A DNA stretch of 64,000 nucleotides from Akkermansia muciniphila. GTDB lineage: Bacteria > Verrucomicrobiota > Verrucomicrobiia > Opitutales > Opitutaceae. Of this stretch, positions 43,820-52,143 are shown piece after piece. Location of the stretch: positions 1 to 64,000 of the forward strand of contig CAMCZZ010000011.1 of the NCBI GenBank assembly GCA_945888375.1. Reading direction: 5' to 3'. The position numbers and the translations under genes were made by a program. The stretch's first letter is position 1. Every line of letters begins with the position of its first letter. The notes beneath the pieces were generated by a model that did not search any database, had not been told where the DNA came from, and saw only the letters and a program-made list of their open reading frames with translations.

Positions 43820-44712
43820 TCAGCCCGCCGCATAGGCTTGAGCGATTGCGGCGGAGGCGGCGTCGAGCCGCCCCTGAGCCGCCGCCAAGCCCAGGCGAAG
43901 CACCCGCACCGCGCGGTCTTTCCGGCCTCGCGCCGCCCAGTCCTCAGCCAGGAAGTTTAAGGCCCGAATTTTCATCGGGCCGAGCGCCACCGGAGGCAGG
44001 TAGGCCTTGTCGGGACAGGCCAGCAACCGTTCACGCCAGTCCTTGGCCTCGTCATTCCGTCCGGCCACGACCGCCAGAGCCGCCCGTAGTTCACATACCA
44101 GCGGATGGGGCTCGTCCACGCCATCCGGCAGGCAAGCGGCGGCCTCGGCCGGGCGTCCCGCGAGCCACAGACTCTCCCCCTGCTTTATCTTGGCGGCTGT
44201 TTCCAGCCGCCGGCGTCGCCCGGCGGAACGCCGCGCACACTCGGCGTAGAGCTCGGCCGCCCGCAGATGCTCGCCTTCATCAAAATAGCCGGCGGCGTGG
44301 AAAAACCAGAGATTCGGGTCGCCATCCGGCTCGCGCGCCAAAGCCGCTTCGATAAGCGCCCGGTTGCGCTGGGTCTTGGCAGGCATCGCCGCAGCATCGG
44401 CATAACCCGTGTGCAGGAAAGGGATCTGGGTATCGACGATGGGGATACCCTCCCGCTCCAGCGAAGTATTAACCTGCTCATGGATAGGTCTTTCAAAACG
44501 GACGCGCGGGTGCCGGGGGAAAAGTCGGACGATGGAAACAGCGACATGCCCGGATGCGCCGGGGAGAAGATTGCGCTGCACTAAAGCATGAGCGCAATCA
44601 GCCGGGCGGGCCACGATGGTCCGCAAAGCTTCGCCGCTCTCCGCCGGCAGCGTCTCGTCAGCGTCGAGAACGAGAATCCAGCGCCCTGTTGCCAGTTCCA
44701 ACGCCAGCCTAG
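43820..44712 (-). pseudogene. Glycosyltransferase family 2 protein, N-terminus missing
   Basis: The frame encodes the second half of a GT2 glycosyltransferase: LALELATGRWILVLDADET holds the DxD metal site, RLFPRHPRVRFERPIHEQV follows, and a TPR-like helical tail begins near RNRALIEAALAREPDGDPNLWFF. The first 70 or so residues of the fold (nucleotide-binding strand with the N-x-E and D-x-x-S-x-D motifs) are absent. Upstream of about 44710 the sequence is antisense to a fliD fragment. No frameshifted N-terminus was found on any frame. The gene is 5'-truncated by a junction and should be inactive. Confidence 0.8.
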
Positions 44713-44858
44713 ACCGCCAGATCGCCGACATCGATCGCCGCCTCGTGCAAAGACGGGCTATTCTGGAATCGAGCTTTATCGCGATGGAAACCGCCCAGTC
44801 GAAGATCAAAAACATCCAGAGCCAGCTCACCAACGCGTTCCCAACCAATAGCAAATAA
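44697..44858 (+). pseudogene. fliD: 3' fragment of fliD (flagellar hook-associated protein 2)
   Basis: The last 50 or so residues of a FliD-like protein: LDRQIADIDRRLVQRRAIL and then FIAMETAQSKIKNIQSQLTN, the conserved C-terminal coiled-coil tail of the filament cap. The rest of the roughly 450-residue gene is missing, and the sequence upstream of about 44700 is antisense to a glycosyltransferase. The stop lies three bases before the lipoprotein gene, so the original operon order (fliD first, then the chaperone block with fliS) is still visible. Assigned from motif memory; the context with fliS supports it. Confidence 0.75.
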
Positions 44859-44861
44859 GCC

Positions 44862-45551
44862 ATGCTCCGTCCCGCCCTCGCCGCCGTCACTCTCTTCGCG
44901 CTCCTCGCCGGTTGCTCTTCGGTGCCCCGCAAGCTGGAGGATGTCGGCCCGGTTTATTCACCGAAAAACGTGCGCGGTCCCGCCACTTGGCCCGCCGCCT
45001 TGCAACGCGTGGCCGTGCTGCCTGCCCACGATATCAGCGGTGACTTGACCCGCGAAAACCTCGCCTCCTATGACCCCGTCTGGCAGCGCAGCCTTGGCGC
45101 GGCCCAACGCGCCGAACTCGTGCCTGTCGCGCGTCCCCGCCTCTCCATCTGGACCGGCCGGGACTCCATTTCCTCAACCGGTTTGCTGCCCTACGGTTTG
45201 CTCGAGCGCATCGCCAACGAGACCGGCGCTCAAGCCGTCCTTTTCCTCGACCTCACCTCGGTAAAATCCTACCCGCCACTGGCCCTAGGTTTCCGCGCCA
45301 GACTGGCCGCGCTGCCAGGCGGCGAAACCATCTGGATCGCCGATGAACTCTTCGATGCCGCAGACGCCGAAACAGCACGCGGCGCGCGCCGCTTCGCCCG
45401 CTCGAATAACTCAACCCCCGGCGATGCCGGCCACGGCGTGTTGCAGAGCCCGTCGCGCTTCAGTGCCTACGCCTTTCATGCCGTCTCCGGGCTGCTCCCG
45501 GTGCATCCGGTTCCGACGCCTGCTGTCGCCCCCACGCAATCTAAGCGTTAA
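44862..45551 (+). CDS. Lipoprotein of the flagellar islet, function unknown
   Basis: 229 residues. The signal peptide carries lipobox LLAGC (Cys about 18). The mature part has VAVLPAHDISGDL, DPVWQRSLGAAQRAELV, GLLERIANETGAQAVLFLDL and ETIWIADELFDAAD, a pattern reminiscent of envelope lipoproteins that assist assembly (LpoB/CsgG-like folds), but this is only a resemblance. It starts three bases after the fliD fragment, so the two were probably translated together. Its stop codon is part of the sigma-28 promoter candidate. Confidence 0.8.
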   Translation: MLRPALAAVTLFALLAGCSSVPRKLEDVGPVYSPKNVRGPATWPAALQRVAVLPAHDISGDLTRENLASYDPVWQRSLGAAQRAELVPVARPRLSIWTGRDSISSTGLLPYGLLERIANETGAQAVLFLDLTSVKSYPPLALGFRARLAALPGGETIWIADELFDAADAETARGARRFARSNNSTPGDAGHGVLQSPSRFSAYAFHAVSGLLPVHPVPTPAVAPTQSKR

Positions 45552-45575
45552 AGTCTAGATAAAAAGTGTCGATAC
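45549..45575 (+). promoter_or_regulatory. Sigma-28 (FliA) type flagellar promoter
   Basis: TAAAGTCT (45549-45556), an 11-base spacer and GTCGATAC (45568-45575) match the enteric consensus TAAAGTTT-N11-GCCGATAA at 13 of 16 positions with exact spacing. The first three bases are the stop codon of the lipoprotein gene. It lies about 70 bases before the FlgM-like gene and would drive it with fliS and the FliT-like gene. Confidence 0.65.
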
Positions 45576-45647
45576 TTCCCCCGTCTGTTAACCAACGGCG
45601 TTCCCTTCCTCTGATCCAGGGCTGACCGTGCAACCCAACGCATAGCC

Positions 45648-45932
45648 ATGATCACCAATACCAACCCGATCGGTTCAACTCCGATCAACCACGCCGATTC
45701 TCGGCGGGTCCGGGCCGATCGCCCGGACAACGCCCGTCACGAAGACTCCCTGTCCACGCAAAGCGCCCTCGGGCTGCAAAATGCCCTCGCGGTTACGCCG
45801 GAAATCCGGCCCGAGGTAGTTGCCCGCGCCGAGAAACTCGCGGTCGACCTCAATTATCCGCCCCGCGAGATCATCGATCGCATCGCCAACCTGATCGCCA
45901 TCTCCCGCGATCCCAGCCTCGAGCAGGAGTAA
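45648..45932 (+). CDS. FlgM-like anti-sigma-28 factor candidate
   Basis: 94 residues. A polar, disordered N-terminus (NTNPIGSTPINHADSRRVRADR) is followed by PEIRPEVVARAEKLAVDLNYPPREIIDRIANLIA. The layout resembles the C-terminal sigma-binding helices of FlgM (P-E-x-R-x-x-x-V, then Y-x-x-x-x-x-x-I-A). Position directly behind a sigma-28 promoter and before fliS agrees with that role, since flgM is often under sigma-28 control. Sequence similarity is weak, so the name is tentative. It is seven bases upstream of fliS. Confidence 0.6.
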   Translation: MITNTNPIGSTPINHADSRRVRADRPDNARHEDSLSTQSALGLQNALAVTPEIRPEVVARAEKLAVDLNYPPREIIDRIANLIAISRDPSLEQE

Positions 45933-45939
45933 TCGCGCC

Positions 45940-46350
45940 ATGATGTCGCCCGCCCAATCCTACGCCCGGGCCTACCAGTCCCAATCCATCCTGACTGCCA
46001 GTCCCGGCCAGCTCGTGCTGCTCATGTTTGACGGAGCCCTGCGTTTTATGCATCAGGCCCGCGCCGGTTTTGCCGAGCCCGAGGGCAGCTCCAAACGCTT
46101 GGAGACCATCCACACCTCGATTCTTCGCACCCAAGCCATCCTGAACGAACTGCGGGCCAATCTGAATCACGAGGCCGGCGGCGAGATCGCAAAAAATCTC
46201 GACCGGCTTTACGAATACTACAACCGCCGCCTCTTTGAAGCCAACCTGCGCAAGCAGGAAGCCCCTTTGATCGAGGTCGAGAGCTTGGTGCGCACGCTTC
46301 GCGATGGCTGGGCCGAGATGCTCCGCACAAACGAAGTGAAAGTAGCCTGA
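45940..46350 (+). CDS. fliS: Flagellin export chaperone FliS
   Basis: 136 residues with AGGAG ten bases before the ATG. FliS binds the C-terminal disordered part of flagellin and keeps it unpolymerised before export. The family pattern is plain: YARAYQSQSILTASPGQLVLLMFDGALRFM, then a helix with ETIHTSILRTQAILNELRANLNHEAGGEIAKNLDRLYEYYNRRLFEAN. The length is typical. Flagellin itself is not in the window, and the neighbouring fliD is broken. Confidence 0.95.
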   Translation: MMSPAQSYARAYQSQSILTASPGQLVLLMFDGALRFMHQARAGFAEPEGSSKRLETIHTSILRTQAILNELRANLNHEAGGEIAKNLDRLYEYYNRRLFEANLRKQEAPLIEVESLVRTLRDGWAEMLRTNEVKVA

Positions 46351-46382
46351 CTCCCCCCGGGGCCGCTCCGGTCCCAGCCAGC

Positions 46383-46712
46383 ATGCACGCCCCGCCCTCC
46401 CCTGCCACCCTGAGGCTCCTCGCCTGTGCCGAGGCCTTTGGACGCGAGGAGGACGGGGCCGTGCGGCTGGAGGACTGGCCAGCTCTAGCCGAGTTGCTCG
46501 ACAGGGAACTCGCCGTGATCACCCGTCTCGCCGGGGAAACCCCCTCCACGGATCCCGCCCTGCTGGCCCGCGCCTCCGTATTGCAAGCGCGCTACCAAGG
46601 GCTGAGCGAGATCATCACCTCCGCACAGGCCCGGGTGAGCGAGGAATTAAACGGCCTGGCCGAAGCCTCGCGCCGGGCCCGCTCCGTCCAGACTGCCTAC
46701 GCCCGCTCCTGA
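46383..46712 (+). CDS. FliT/FlgN-like export chaperone candidate
   Basis: 109 residues, all helical by composition: LRLLACAEAFGREEDGAVRLEDWPALAELLDRELAVITRLA and then ALLARASVLQARYQGLSEIITSAQARVSEELNGLAEASRRARSVQTAYARS (given in parts). Small four-helix chaperones of the FliT/FlgN type follow fliS in many flagellar operons and serve FliD or FlgK. The identification rests on position, length and helical pattern. Confidence 0.65.
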   Translation: MHAPPSPATLRLLACAEAFGREEDGAVRLEDWPALAELLDRELAVITRLAGETPSTDPALLARASVLQARYQGLSEIITSAQARVSEELNGLAEASRRARSVQTAYARS

Positions 46713-46802
46713 GGGGGGCCATCCATGCCGGGCGGGCTGGAGACTTCGGCGAGGGAAAAAGATGGCCCGGCCCCCTCTTGAAGCGCTAGGCTGCGCCCTC
46801 GT

Positions 46803-47864
46803 ATGTTCGCCCCTGCTCCCTCGCGCGTCGTGCTTCTGTTCGCGCTAGCTGCGTGTGTTCCCGCCGCTTGCGGAGCCGCGGTGCCCGCCGGGATGGTTCG
46901 GATCCCCGGCGGAGAGTTCACCATGGGCAGCGAAGCACCCTACGCGTTCCCGAACGAGGCGCCCGAGCACACGGTGCGCTTGAGCACGTTTCTGCTCGAT
47001 ATCGACCCAGTGACCAACGAACGCTACGCCGCCTTCGTGGCCGCCACGGGCTACGTCACGGTGGCCGAGCGTCCCGTCGATTGGACGGAAATGCAAAAGC
47101 AGCTCCCGCCCGGCACCCCCCGCCCCCCGGAGGTGCAACTCGCCCCCGGATCGCTCGTATTTCGCCCCACCACAGGGCCCGTGGATCTGAATGACCTCGG
47201 CCAGTGGTGGCACTGGACGCCTGGTGCCAACTGGCGTCAACCCGAAGGACCAGGCTCATCCATCGCGGATCGCGCGAACCACCCCGTGGTGCAAATCGCC
47301 TACGAGGACGCCGAGGCTTATGCGAAATGGGCCGGCAAACGTCTGCCCACCGAGGCCGAATGGGAATTTGCCGCCCGCGGCGGCCTCACCCGCGCCCGCT
47401 ACGCCTGGGGTGACTTGGAACCACACGCCCCCGGCGGTCCCCATCTCGCCAATACCTGGACCGGAGAGTTCCCCTACCGCAACACCGCCACCGATGGCTT
47501 CACCGGCACCTCGCCGGTCGGCGCCTTCCCCGCCAACGCCTATGGTCTCCATGACATGGCCGGAAACGTCTGGAACTGGTGCTCCGATCGCTACGCGGCC
47601 GATACCTTTGCGATTCGCGCCAAACAACCCGAGATGTGCGGCAACCCCTTTGGGCCGGCCCCCGGCGCAGGCCTGCGGCGTCTCCCGGGCGACCCCTCGC
47701 CCGAGGACGTGCCCGGCCAACTGCGTCGGGTGATCAAGGGCGGCAGTTTTCTTTGCAATGCCAGCTATTGCGAGAGCTACCGTCCCGCAGCCCGCCGGGG
47801 CAGCCCGCCTGATACCGGCACCAGCCACGTCAGCTTCCGCTGCGCCGCCGATCCCGTGCCCTGA
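46803..47864 (+). CDS. Formylglycine-generating enzyme-like secreted protein
   Basis: 353 residues with a signal peptide (about 1-25). Full FGE-sulfatase domain: MVRIPGGEFTMGSE, HPVVQIAYEDAEAYAKWAGKRLPTEAEWEFAARGG, YGLHDMAGNVWNWCSD and GGSFLCNASYCESYRPAARR, GTSHVSFRC at the end. Both active-site cysteines of true FGE (LCNASYC) are present, so it could oxidise Cys in sulfatases to formylglycine with copper and oxygen. No sulfatase gene lies nearby. It is transcribed in the same direction as the flagellar chaperones after a 90-base gap. Confidence 0.92.
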   Translation: MFAPAPSRVVLLFALAACVPAACGAAVPAGMVRIPGGEFTMGSEAPYAFPNEAPEHTVRLSTFLLDIDPVTNERYAAFVAATGYVTVAERPVDWTEMQKQLPPGTPRPPEVQLAPGSLVFRPTTGPVDLNDLGQWWHWTPGANWRQPEGPGSSIADRANHPVVQIAYEDAEAYAKWAGKRLPTEAEWEFAARGGLTRARYAWGDLEPHAPGGPHLANTWTGEFPYRNTATDGFTGTSPVGAFPANAYGLHDMAGNVWNWCSDRYAADTFAIRAKQPEMCGNPFGPAPGAGLRRLPGDPSPEDVPGQLRRVIKGGSFLCNASYCESYRPAARRGSPPDTGTSHVSFRCAADPVP

Positions 47865-47880
47865 GCCGCCGCCGCGAAGG

Positions 47881-48935
47881 CTAATTCGTGATACCTTCTT
47901 CGATCCGATACTCGTTCAATTTATTGCGGAGAGTGCGGATGGAGATGCCAAGCAAATCGGCCGCTTTGGTGCGGTTGCCCTGGGTGGCAAGCAAAGTGCG
48001 CAGGATCGCGCGCTTCTCGATCTCCCCGAGAGTCATGACCGGCTCCTCCGCGGGCGGAACGACCAGCGCGTCCACCGGCGCCTCATCCGCCGGCGCCGAA
48101 TCCCGCCCGTCGGCCACCGCCACGTCTTCGAAGGGCATCGCCAGGGGCTGCACCGGCTCAGGCGCGACGAAAGCGGGCAACCGCTCCGCCTCGCGCGGAA
48201 CTTCCGGCTGCAAACCGGTGTGGGCCACCGGCCGGCCCGGCTCGATTCGCGCTAACTGCGGCAGATTCAAGGCGGCGGTGGTAACAGGCCGCTGATCTTC
48301 CGACAGGATGACCGCACGCTCGATGGTGTTCTGCAACTCGCGCACGTTCCCCGGCCAAGGATATGCCCGAAGCGCCGCGAGCGCATGCTCGCTAAAGCCC
48401 GGCAGACGCACCCCGTGCTTGCGCGCAAAACGCCGTAAAAATGACTCCGCAAAGACCGCGATGTCCTCCGGCCGGTTGCGCAGCGGCGGCACCTCGATCG
48501 GGAAGACGTTCAAGCGGTAATATAAATCGGAACGAAAGAGCCCCTTCTCCACAAACTGCTGCAAATCCCGGTTGGAAGTCGCCAGGATACGGACATTAAC
48601 CTTGATCGTCTTGGTCCCGCCCACGCGCTCGAACTCCCGCTCCTGCAGCACCCGCAGCAGCTTGGACTGGAGATTGAGCGGCAGCTCACTGACCTCGTCG
48701 AGGAGCAGCGTGCCGCGATTCGCCAGCTCGAAACGCCCCTCCCGCCGTTCAACCGCCCCGGTAAACGCGCCCTTCTCGTGACCAAACAACTCGCTCTCAA
48801 TCAACTGCTCGGACAGGGCGGCGCAATTCACCTTGATATAGGCCTCCGAACGCCGCGGCGAATTACTGAAAATCTCGCGCGCCACCATTTCCTTGCCCGA
48901 TCCGTTCTCGCCGGTGATGAGCACCGTGGTGAACG
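47881..48935 (-). pseudogene. Sigma-54-dependent activator (NtrC family), 5'-truncated
   Basis: The remaining 350 residues hold most of the AAA+ domain: Walker A in [27 protein letters not shown] (the sigma-54-contacting GAFTGA loop), Walker B in [24 protein letters not shown] and a C-terminal Fis-type helix-turn-helix ([20 protein letters not shown]). The first 20 or so residues of the AAA+ domain and the receiver domain are missing. Beyond 48935 the frame is antisense to a STAS gene. It resembles FlrC/FleR-like flagellar regulators in context. The junction leaves no start codon of its own, so expression is doubtful. Confidence 0.85.
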
Positions 48936-49207
48936 AAGTCTCCACCCACCTGAAGGCCAAAATCTCCGAAGCGGTCGATAGCGGCATCAAAAAGGCCGTG
49001 TTCGATCTCCACGAGGTCAAACGCCTGGACATGAACCTCATCAAGTTCCTGCTGTTCGCCATGCAGACCTGCCGCGAAGTTGCGCTTAACTTCAGCCTGG
49101 TCGGCTCCGGGGCCATCGTGACCGAATGCAAGGCCTACGAGGACACCCGCAGCTGGCACTTCTACGAGACTCTGGACGAAGCCCGCGGCAGTTTCCTCAA
49201 GAACTAA
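48920..49207 (+). pseudogene. STAS-domain protein (anti-anti-sigma-like), 5'-truncated
   Basis: Roughly 90 residues of a STAS domain: [39 protein letters not shown], with [31 protein letters not shown] after it (given in parts). The usual phosphorylatable Ser in D-S-S-G is replaced by DMN, so phosphoregulation is unlikely. The N-terminal strand expected before VSTHLK is missing, and upstream sequence is antisense to the sigma-54 activator. In-frame ATG codons at 48893 and 48917 exist, but they fall in the antisense region. A terminator follows at 49271. Confidence 0.75.
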
Positions 49208-49270
49208 GACCGCCTTTCCAGGCTCCATCCCTTCGGCGGGCGACTAAAATCTACCCGCCGCCCTGCGAAA

Positions 49271-49310
49271 CCCCGCTCCCGATGACCTCGGGGGCGGGGT
49301 TAATTTTTTT
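49271..49310 (+). terminator. Rho-independent terminator after the STAS gene
   Basis: CCCCGCTCCCGA and TCGGGGGCGGGG form a 12-base stem with a small loop, followed by TTAATTTTTTT. It can stop plus-strand transcription before the convergent holB gene. The complementary side lacks a comparable T-run. Confidence 0.75.
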
Positions 49311-49321
49311 ACCCCGCCCGC

Positions 49322-50293
49322 TCAACGCCGAGCCCAAGCCCGCAATGCCTGGAGCATGAACAACTCGAGCGCCGAGGTATCGTTGAAGTTCAAGCGCAGC
49401 AGGCCCGCCGTGTGCTCGAGGTGCCGCACCGTCTCGCTGAAGGCTCGCGCCCCGTTCGCCGCCGCCGGGGTAACCAACACCTCCCGCGCATACTCGCCCG
49501 TGGCCCGCTCCAGATCGGCGAGGAGCCGGTCGCGCAGGCCCTTGCTGATACCCGTCTCGATCGCCTGGGCCTCCTCCTCGGTCAAATCCTCCGGCAAAGT
49601 GACTTTTTGCGCCGCCCAGAGAGTATCCGTCGCCGTTTCCAAGAGCACCCCGAAACGCGCCACCAGCCCGTAAAGCCGGAACATCGCGTCCGCCGGCGCC
49701 GTCTTGGCCGCTCCACCTTGCAACAAGGCCAGCCACGCGCGGTAGTCCTCCAGCCAGGCCGCCCAGCCATCGACGGGCGTCGGGAGGCGCGGTGTCACAA
49801 AGCGGAACAATTGACACCGGCTACGAATGGTCGGAAGGAGCGCGTGGGGCCGGGTAGTGAGCAACAACAGCGTGGTGTGCGCCGGAGGCTCCTCGAGGGT
49901 TTTGAGAAAGATATTCGATGCCGACGGGTTCATGCGGTCGCATTCGTGCAGCAGCGCCGCCTTGTGACTGCCGGCCAAGGCCGAAACCTGCACCTTGCCG
50001 ATGAGCTCGCGCGTGGCATCGGCGGTGATCAGCCGCGATTTACCCGCAGCCCGGAGATGGAAACAGTCCGGATGCCCCTCGATGGCCCGCCTCCGCTCCG
50101 GAGCCGTATGCGGAGGGTTCAAGAGACGATCCGCCAAGGCCAGCGCAGCGCCACGCAAGACCTCCAAATCGTCGCCGGTGAGCAACAAGCTGTGCGCCAG
50201 TCGCCCGCGGGCCAGCGCCTGCTCGAGCACCGCAATCGCCGGCGTGCCGGCCAAGGCCTCCGGCCAAGGTAAGACGGGAACGGGAGCAAACAC
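49322..50293 (-). CDS. holB: DNA polymerase III delta-prime subunit
   Basis: 323 residues from a GTG start (VFAPVPVLPWPEALAGT), 26 bases after tmk. Delta-prime is the stator of the clamp loader. The AAA+-like fold has a degenerate P-loop region (SLLLTGDDLEVLRGAAL), then VSALAGSHKAALLHECDRMNPSASNIFLKTLEEPP (sensor and SRC-like part) and LTTRPHALLPTIRSRCQLFRF with the SRC motif. The C-terminal collar domain is less conserved. The zinc-binding Cys cluster is not seen. Confidence 0.9.
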   Translation of the reverse strand: MFAPVPVLPWPEALAGTPAIAVLEQALARGRLAHSLLLTGDDLEVLRGAALALADRLLNPPHTAPERRRAIEGHPDCFHLRAAGKSRLITADATRELIGKVQVSALAGSHKAALLHECDRMNPSASNIFLKTLEEPPAHTTLLLLTTRPHALLPTIRSRCQLFRFVTPRLPTPVDGWAAWLEDYRAWLALLQGGAAKTAPADAMFRLYGLVARFGVLLETATDTLWAAQKVTLPEDLTEEEAQAIETGISKGLRDRLLADLERATGEYAREVLVTPAAANGARAFSETVRHLEHTAGLLRLNFNDTSALELFMLQALRAWARR

Positions 50294-50319
50294 GGTGCGT
50301 CCAGAGGAGGATAAGCGCC

Positions 50320-50967
50320 TCAGGCGATGAGCCTTTGCACGGCTTTCCAGATGTCCTGCTGAATCGCCTCCTCGGAGAGGGTGCCATCCACCACATGAAA
50401 CCGCTGGGGCATACTCTTGGCCAGCAACAGGTAACCCTCGCGGACTTTGGCAAAAAACTCGATGTTTTCTCGCTCCATGCGATCCGGCAGGTCGGATGCG
50501 CGGCGGCGGATGCGCGCCAGACTGACCTCGGTGGGCACGTCGAGGACGAGGGTGAGGTCGGGCATGACGTTGCCGACCGCGAAGTGATTGATCTGCTGCA
50601 CCGGATCGGAGGCAAGATTGCGCGCGATGCCCTGGTAAACCGTCGAGCTGTCCAGGAAGCGGTCCGTCAGCACGATCTTGCGCTCCAAAAGGGCGGGGGC
50701 GATCACCTCGCGGACCAGTTGGGCGCGGGAGGCGGCGAAGAGAAACAATTCGGTCTCGGCGCACATCTCGTCACCCTTGGAGTTGTGCACGATGATGTTG
50801 CGGATTTGTTCGCCGATCTCCGTGCCGCCCGGCTCACGGGTGGTGAGGACCTCCCGGCCAAGGAGCTGCAGGTGCTGGGCGAGCAGGGCGATCTGGGTGG
50901 ATTTGCCACTGCCTTCGGAACCTTCGAACGAGATGAGTTTACCGGACGGGGAATGCGGGGAGGGCAT
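50320..50967 (-). CDS. tmk: Thymidylate kinase
   Basis: 215 residues. It phosphorylates dTMP to dTDP. Walker A reads FEGSEGSGKSTQ, the DRX motif LTDRFLDSSTVYQG holds the substrate-binding Arg, TREPGGTEIGEQIRN is the P-loop-adjacent segment, and the LID region follows VLDVPTEVSLARIRRRASDLPDRME. The length is normal. It lies between pfkB-like and holB in a tight minus-strand operon (18 and 26 bases apart), and tmk-holB adjacency is widespread. Confidence 0.96.
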   Translation of the reverse strand: MPSPHSPSGKLISFEGSEGSGKSTQIALLAQHLQLLGREVLTTREPGGTEIGEQIRNIIVHNSKGDEMCAETELFLFAASRAQLVREVIAPALLERKIVLTDRFLDSSTVYQGIARNLASDPVQQINHFAVGNVMPDLTLVLDVPTEVSLARIRRRASDLPDRMERENIEFFAKVREGYLLLAKSMPQRFHVVDGTLSEEAIQQDIWKAVQRLIA

Positions 50968-50985
50968 GGCGGGAAACTGCGCGGC

Positions 50986-52113
50986 TCAGGCCCGGTTGGC
51001 GAGGAAGGTTTCGAGGTCGTCGAGCGTCGGGCTGACCGCGGTGCGCACGTAGTGGCCGCTGGTGCAGACACCGAGCGCGAGGCAGCCCTCTGGGTCGAGG
51101 CCGAGAAGCTGGCCCTGGCAAAAGCCGGCATTGAAGTGGTCGCCTGCGCCGGTGGTAATGACCGGCGCCTCGCAATACGGCCCGGGCACCCAGCAGGTGC
51201 CCTCCGCCGTGGCGCAGGCCGCCGATTCCCGCGGATGCACCACCACGACCGCGACGCCGAGCGCGGTGCGGATGGCCGCGCTGGCGGCACGCAGACTGGC
51301 TTCATCCTTGTCCGGCTCCGGCAAACCGAGCGCCGCCGCGACTTGCTGGGCCTCCTTGAGATTGAGTCCGAGCGTCACCGCACCGAAGGGCTCAAAACGC
51401 CCGATCCAACGCAGCGCCGCCCGCAGATCGTCCCGGGTGCGTTTTTCAGGATCGGCGAGGTCAAAGAAAAACCGCCGCGCGGGCGTGCCGGCAGCACGGG
51501 GCGGAAGCCCCGGCAGCACAGTTTCCACCAAACCGGAGAAAATCGCGCTCATGTGCGGGATCATGGTCCAGTTAACCAGCGCCACCAGATCAGCGGCGGC
51601 CAGCTCGGAGCGAAAACGGTCGGCCCCCATCACCGCGTCGATCCGCTGGAGGGTGATGTCTTCCAGGGTGCGCAGTTGCCCCAGCATGACTTTGCCGTCG
51701 CGGAACTCCACCGCGATGGTCGTGGCGGGCTCGCCCAGCGACACGACCTCGGCGCGGGCCGCGAAGTCCTGAAAAACCGGATGCGGCGCCGGGCGCCCGA
51801 GCGGTCCGACGTAGGTGATACGCGTGCCGCCCGCGAGGAGCGCAGCCGCCAGGATCGGGCCGTTTCCTCCGAGTTTATCCATCACGGGATAAAGCTCGAG
51901 GTTGGTGCTTTTGCCGGCCGCCGCCGCGATGCGCGCGGCGAAGTCGGGGATGTGGGTGATCGGGGTGTAGGCCTCGCCGGGTCCGGTGCGCTGCCCCACC
52001 GGGGTGACAATGGTGTCAACAAAGCCGTCGAGCCCCACCAAAGCGCGGCAAGCAGGAGCGGAGAGCCGGGCGGAACGGAGCGCAGCGAGCGCGCGAGCAT
52101 GAAAGTTTAGCAT
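50986..52113 (-). CDS. PfkB-family carbohydrate kinase
   Basis: 375 residues. Ribokinase-like fold with KLGGNGPILAAALLAGGTRITYVGPLG near the N-terminus and the family signature ITTGAGDHFNAGFCQGQLLGL (in parts) with the catalytic Asp of GAGD at about 318. The sugar substrate is not deducible. The N-terminal start ALVGLDGFVDTIVTPVG differs from ribokinase and resembles little-studied PfkB members. It lies between gpmI and tmk, 30 and 18 bases away. Confidence 0.9.
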   Translation of the reverse strand: MLNFHARALAALRSARLSAPACRALVGLDGFVDTIVTPVGQRTGPGEAYTPITHIPDFAARIAAAAGKSTNLELYPVMDKLGGNGPILAAALLAGGTRITYVGPLGRPAPHPVFQDFAARAEVVSLGEPATTIAVEFRDGKVMLGQLRTLEDITLQRIDAVMGADRFRSELAAADLVALVNWTMIPHMSAIFSGLVETVLPGLPPRAAGTPARRFFFDLADPEKRTRDDLRAALRWIGRFEPFGAVTLGLNLKEAQQVAAALGLPEPDKDEASLRAASAAIRTALGVAVVVVHPRESAACATAEGTCWVPGPYCEAPVITTGAGDHFNAGFCQGQLLGLDPEGCLALGVCTSGHYVRTAVSPTLDDLETFLANRA

Positions 52114-52143
52114 GGGAGGGAGCGGTCTGGGGAAACGCGGGGC

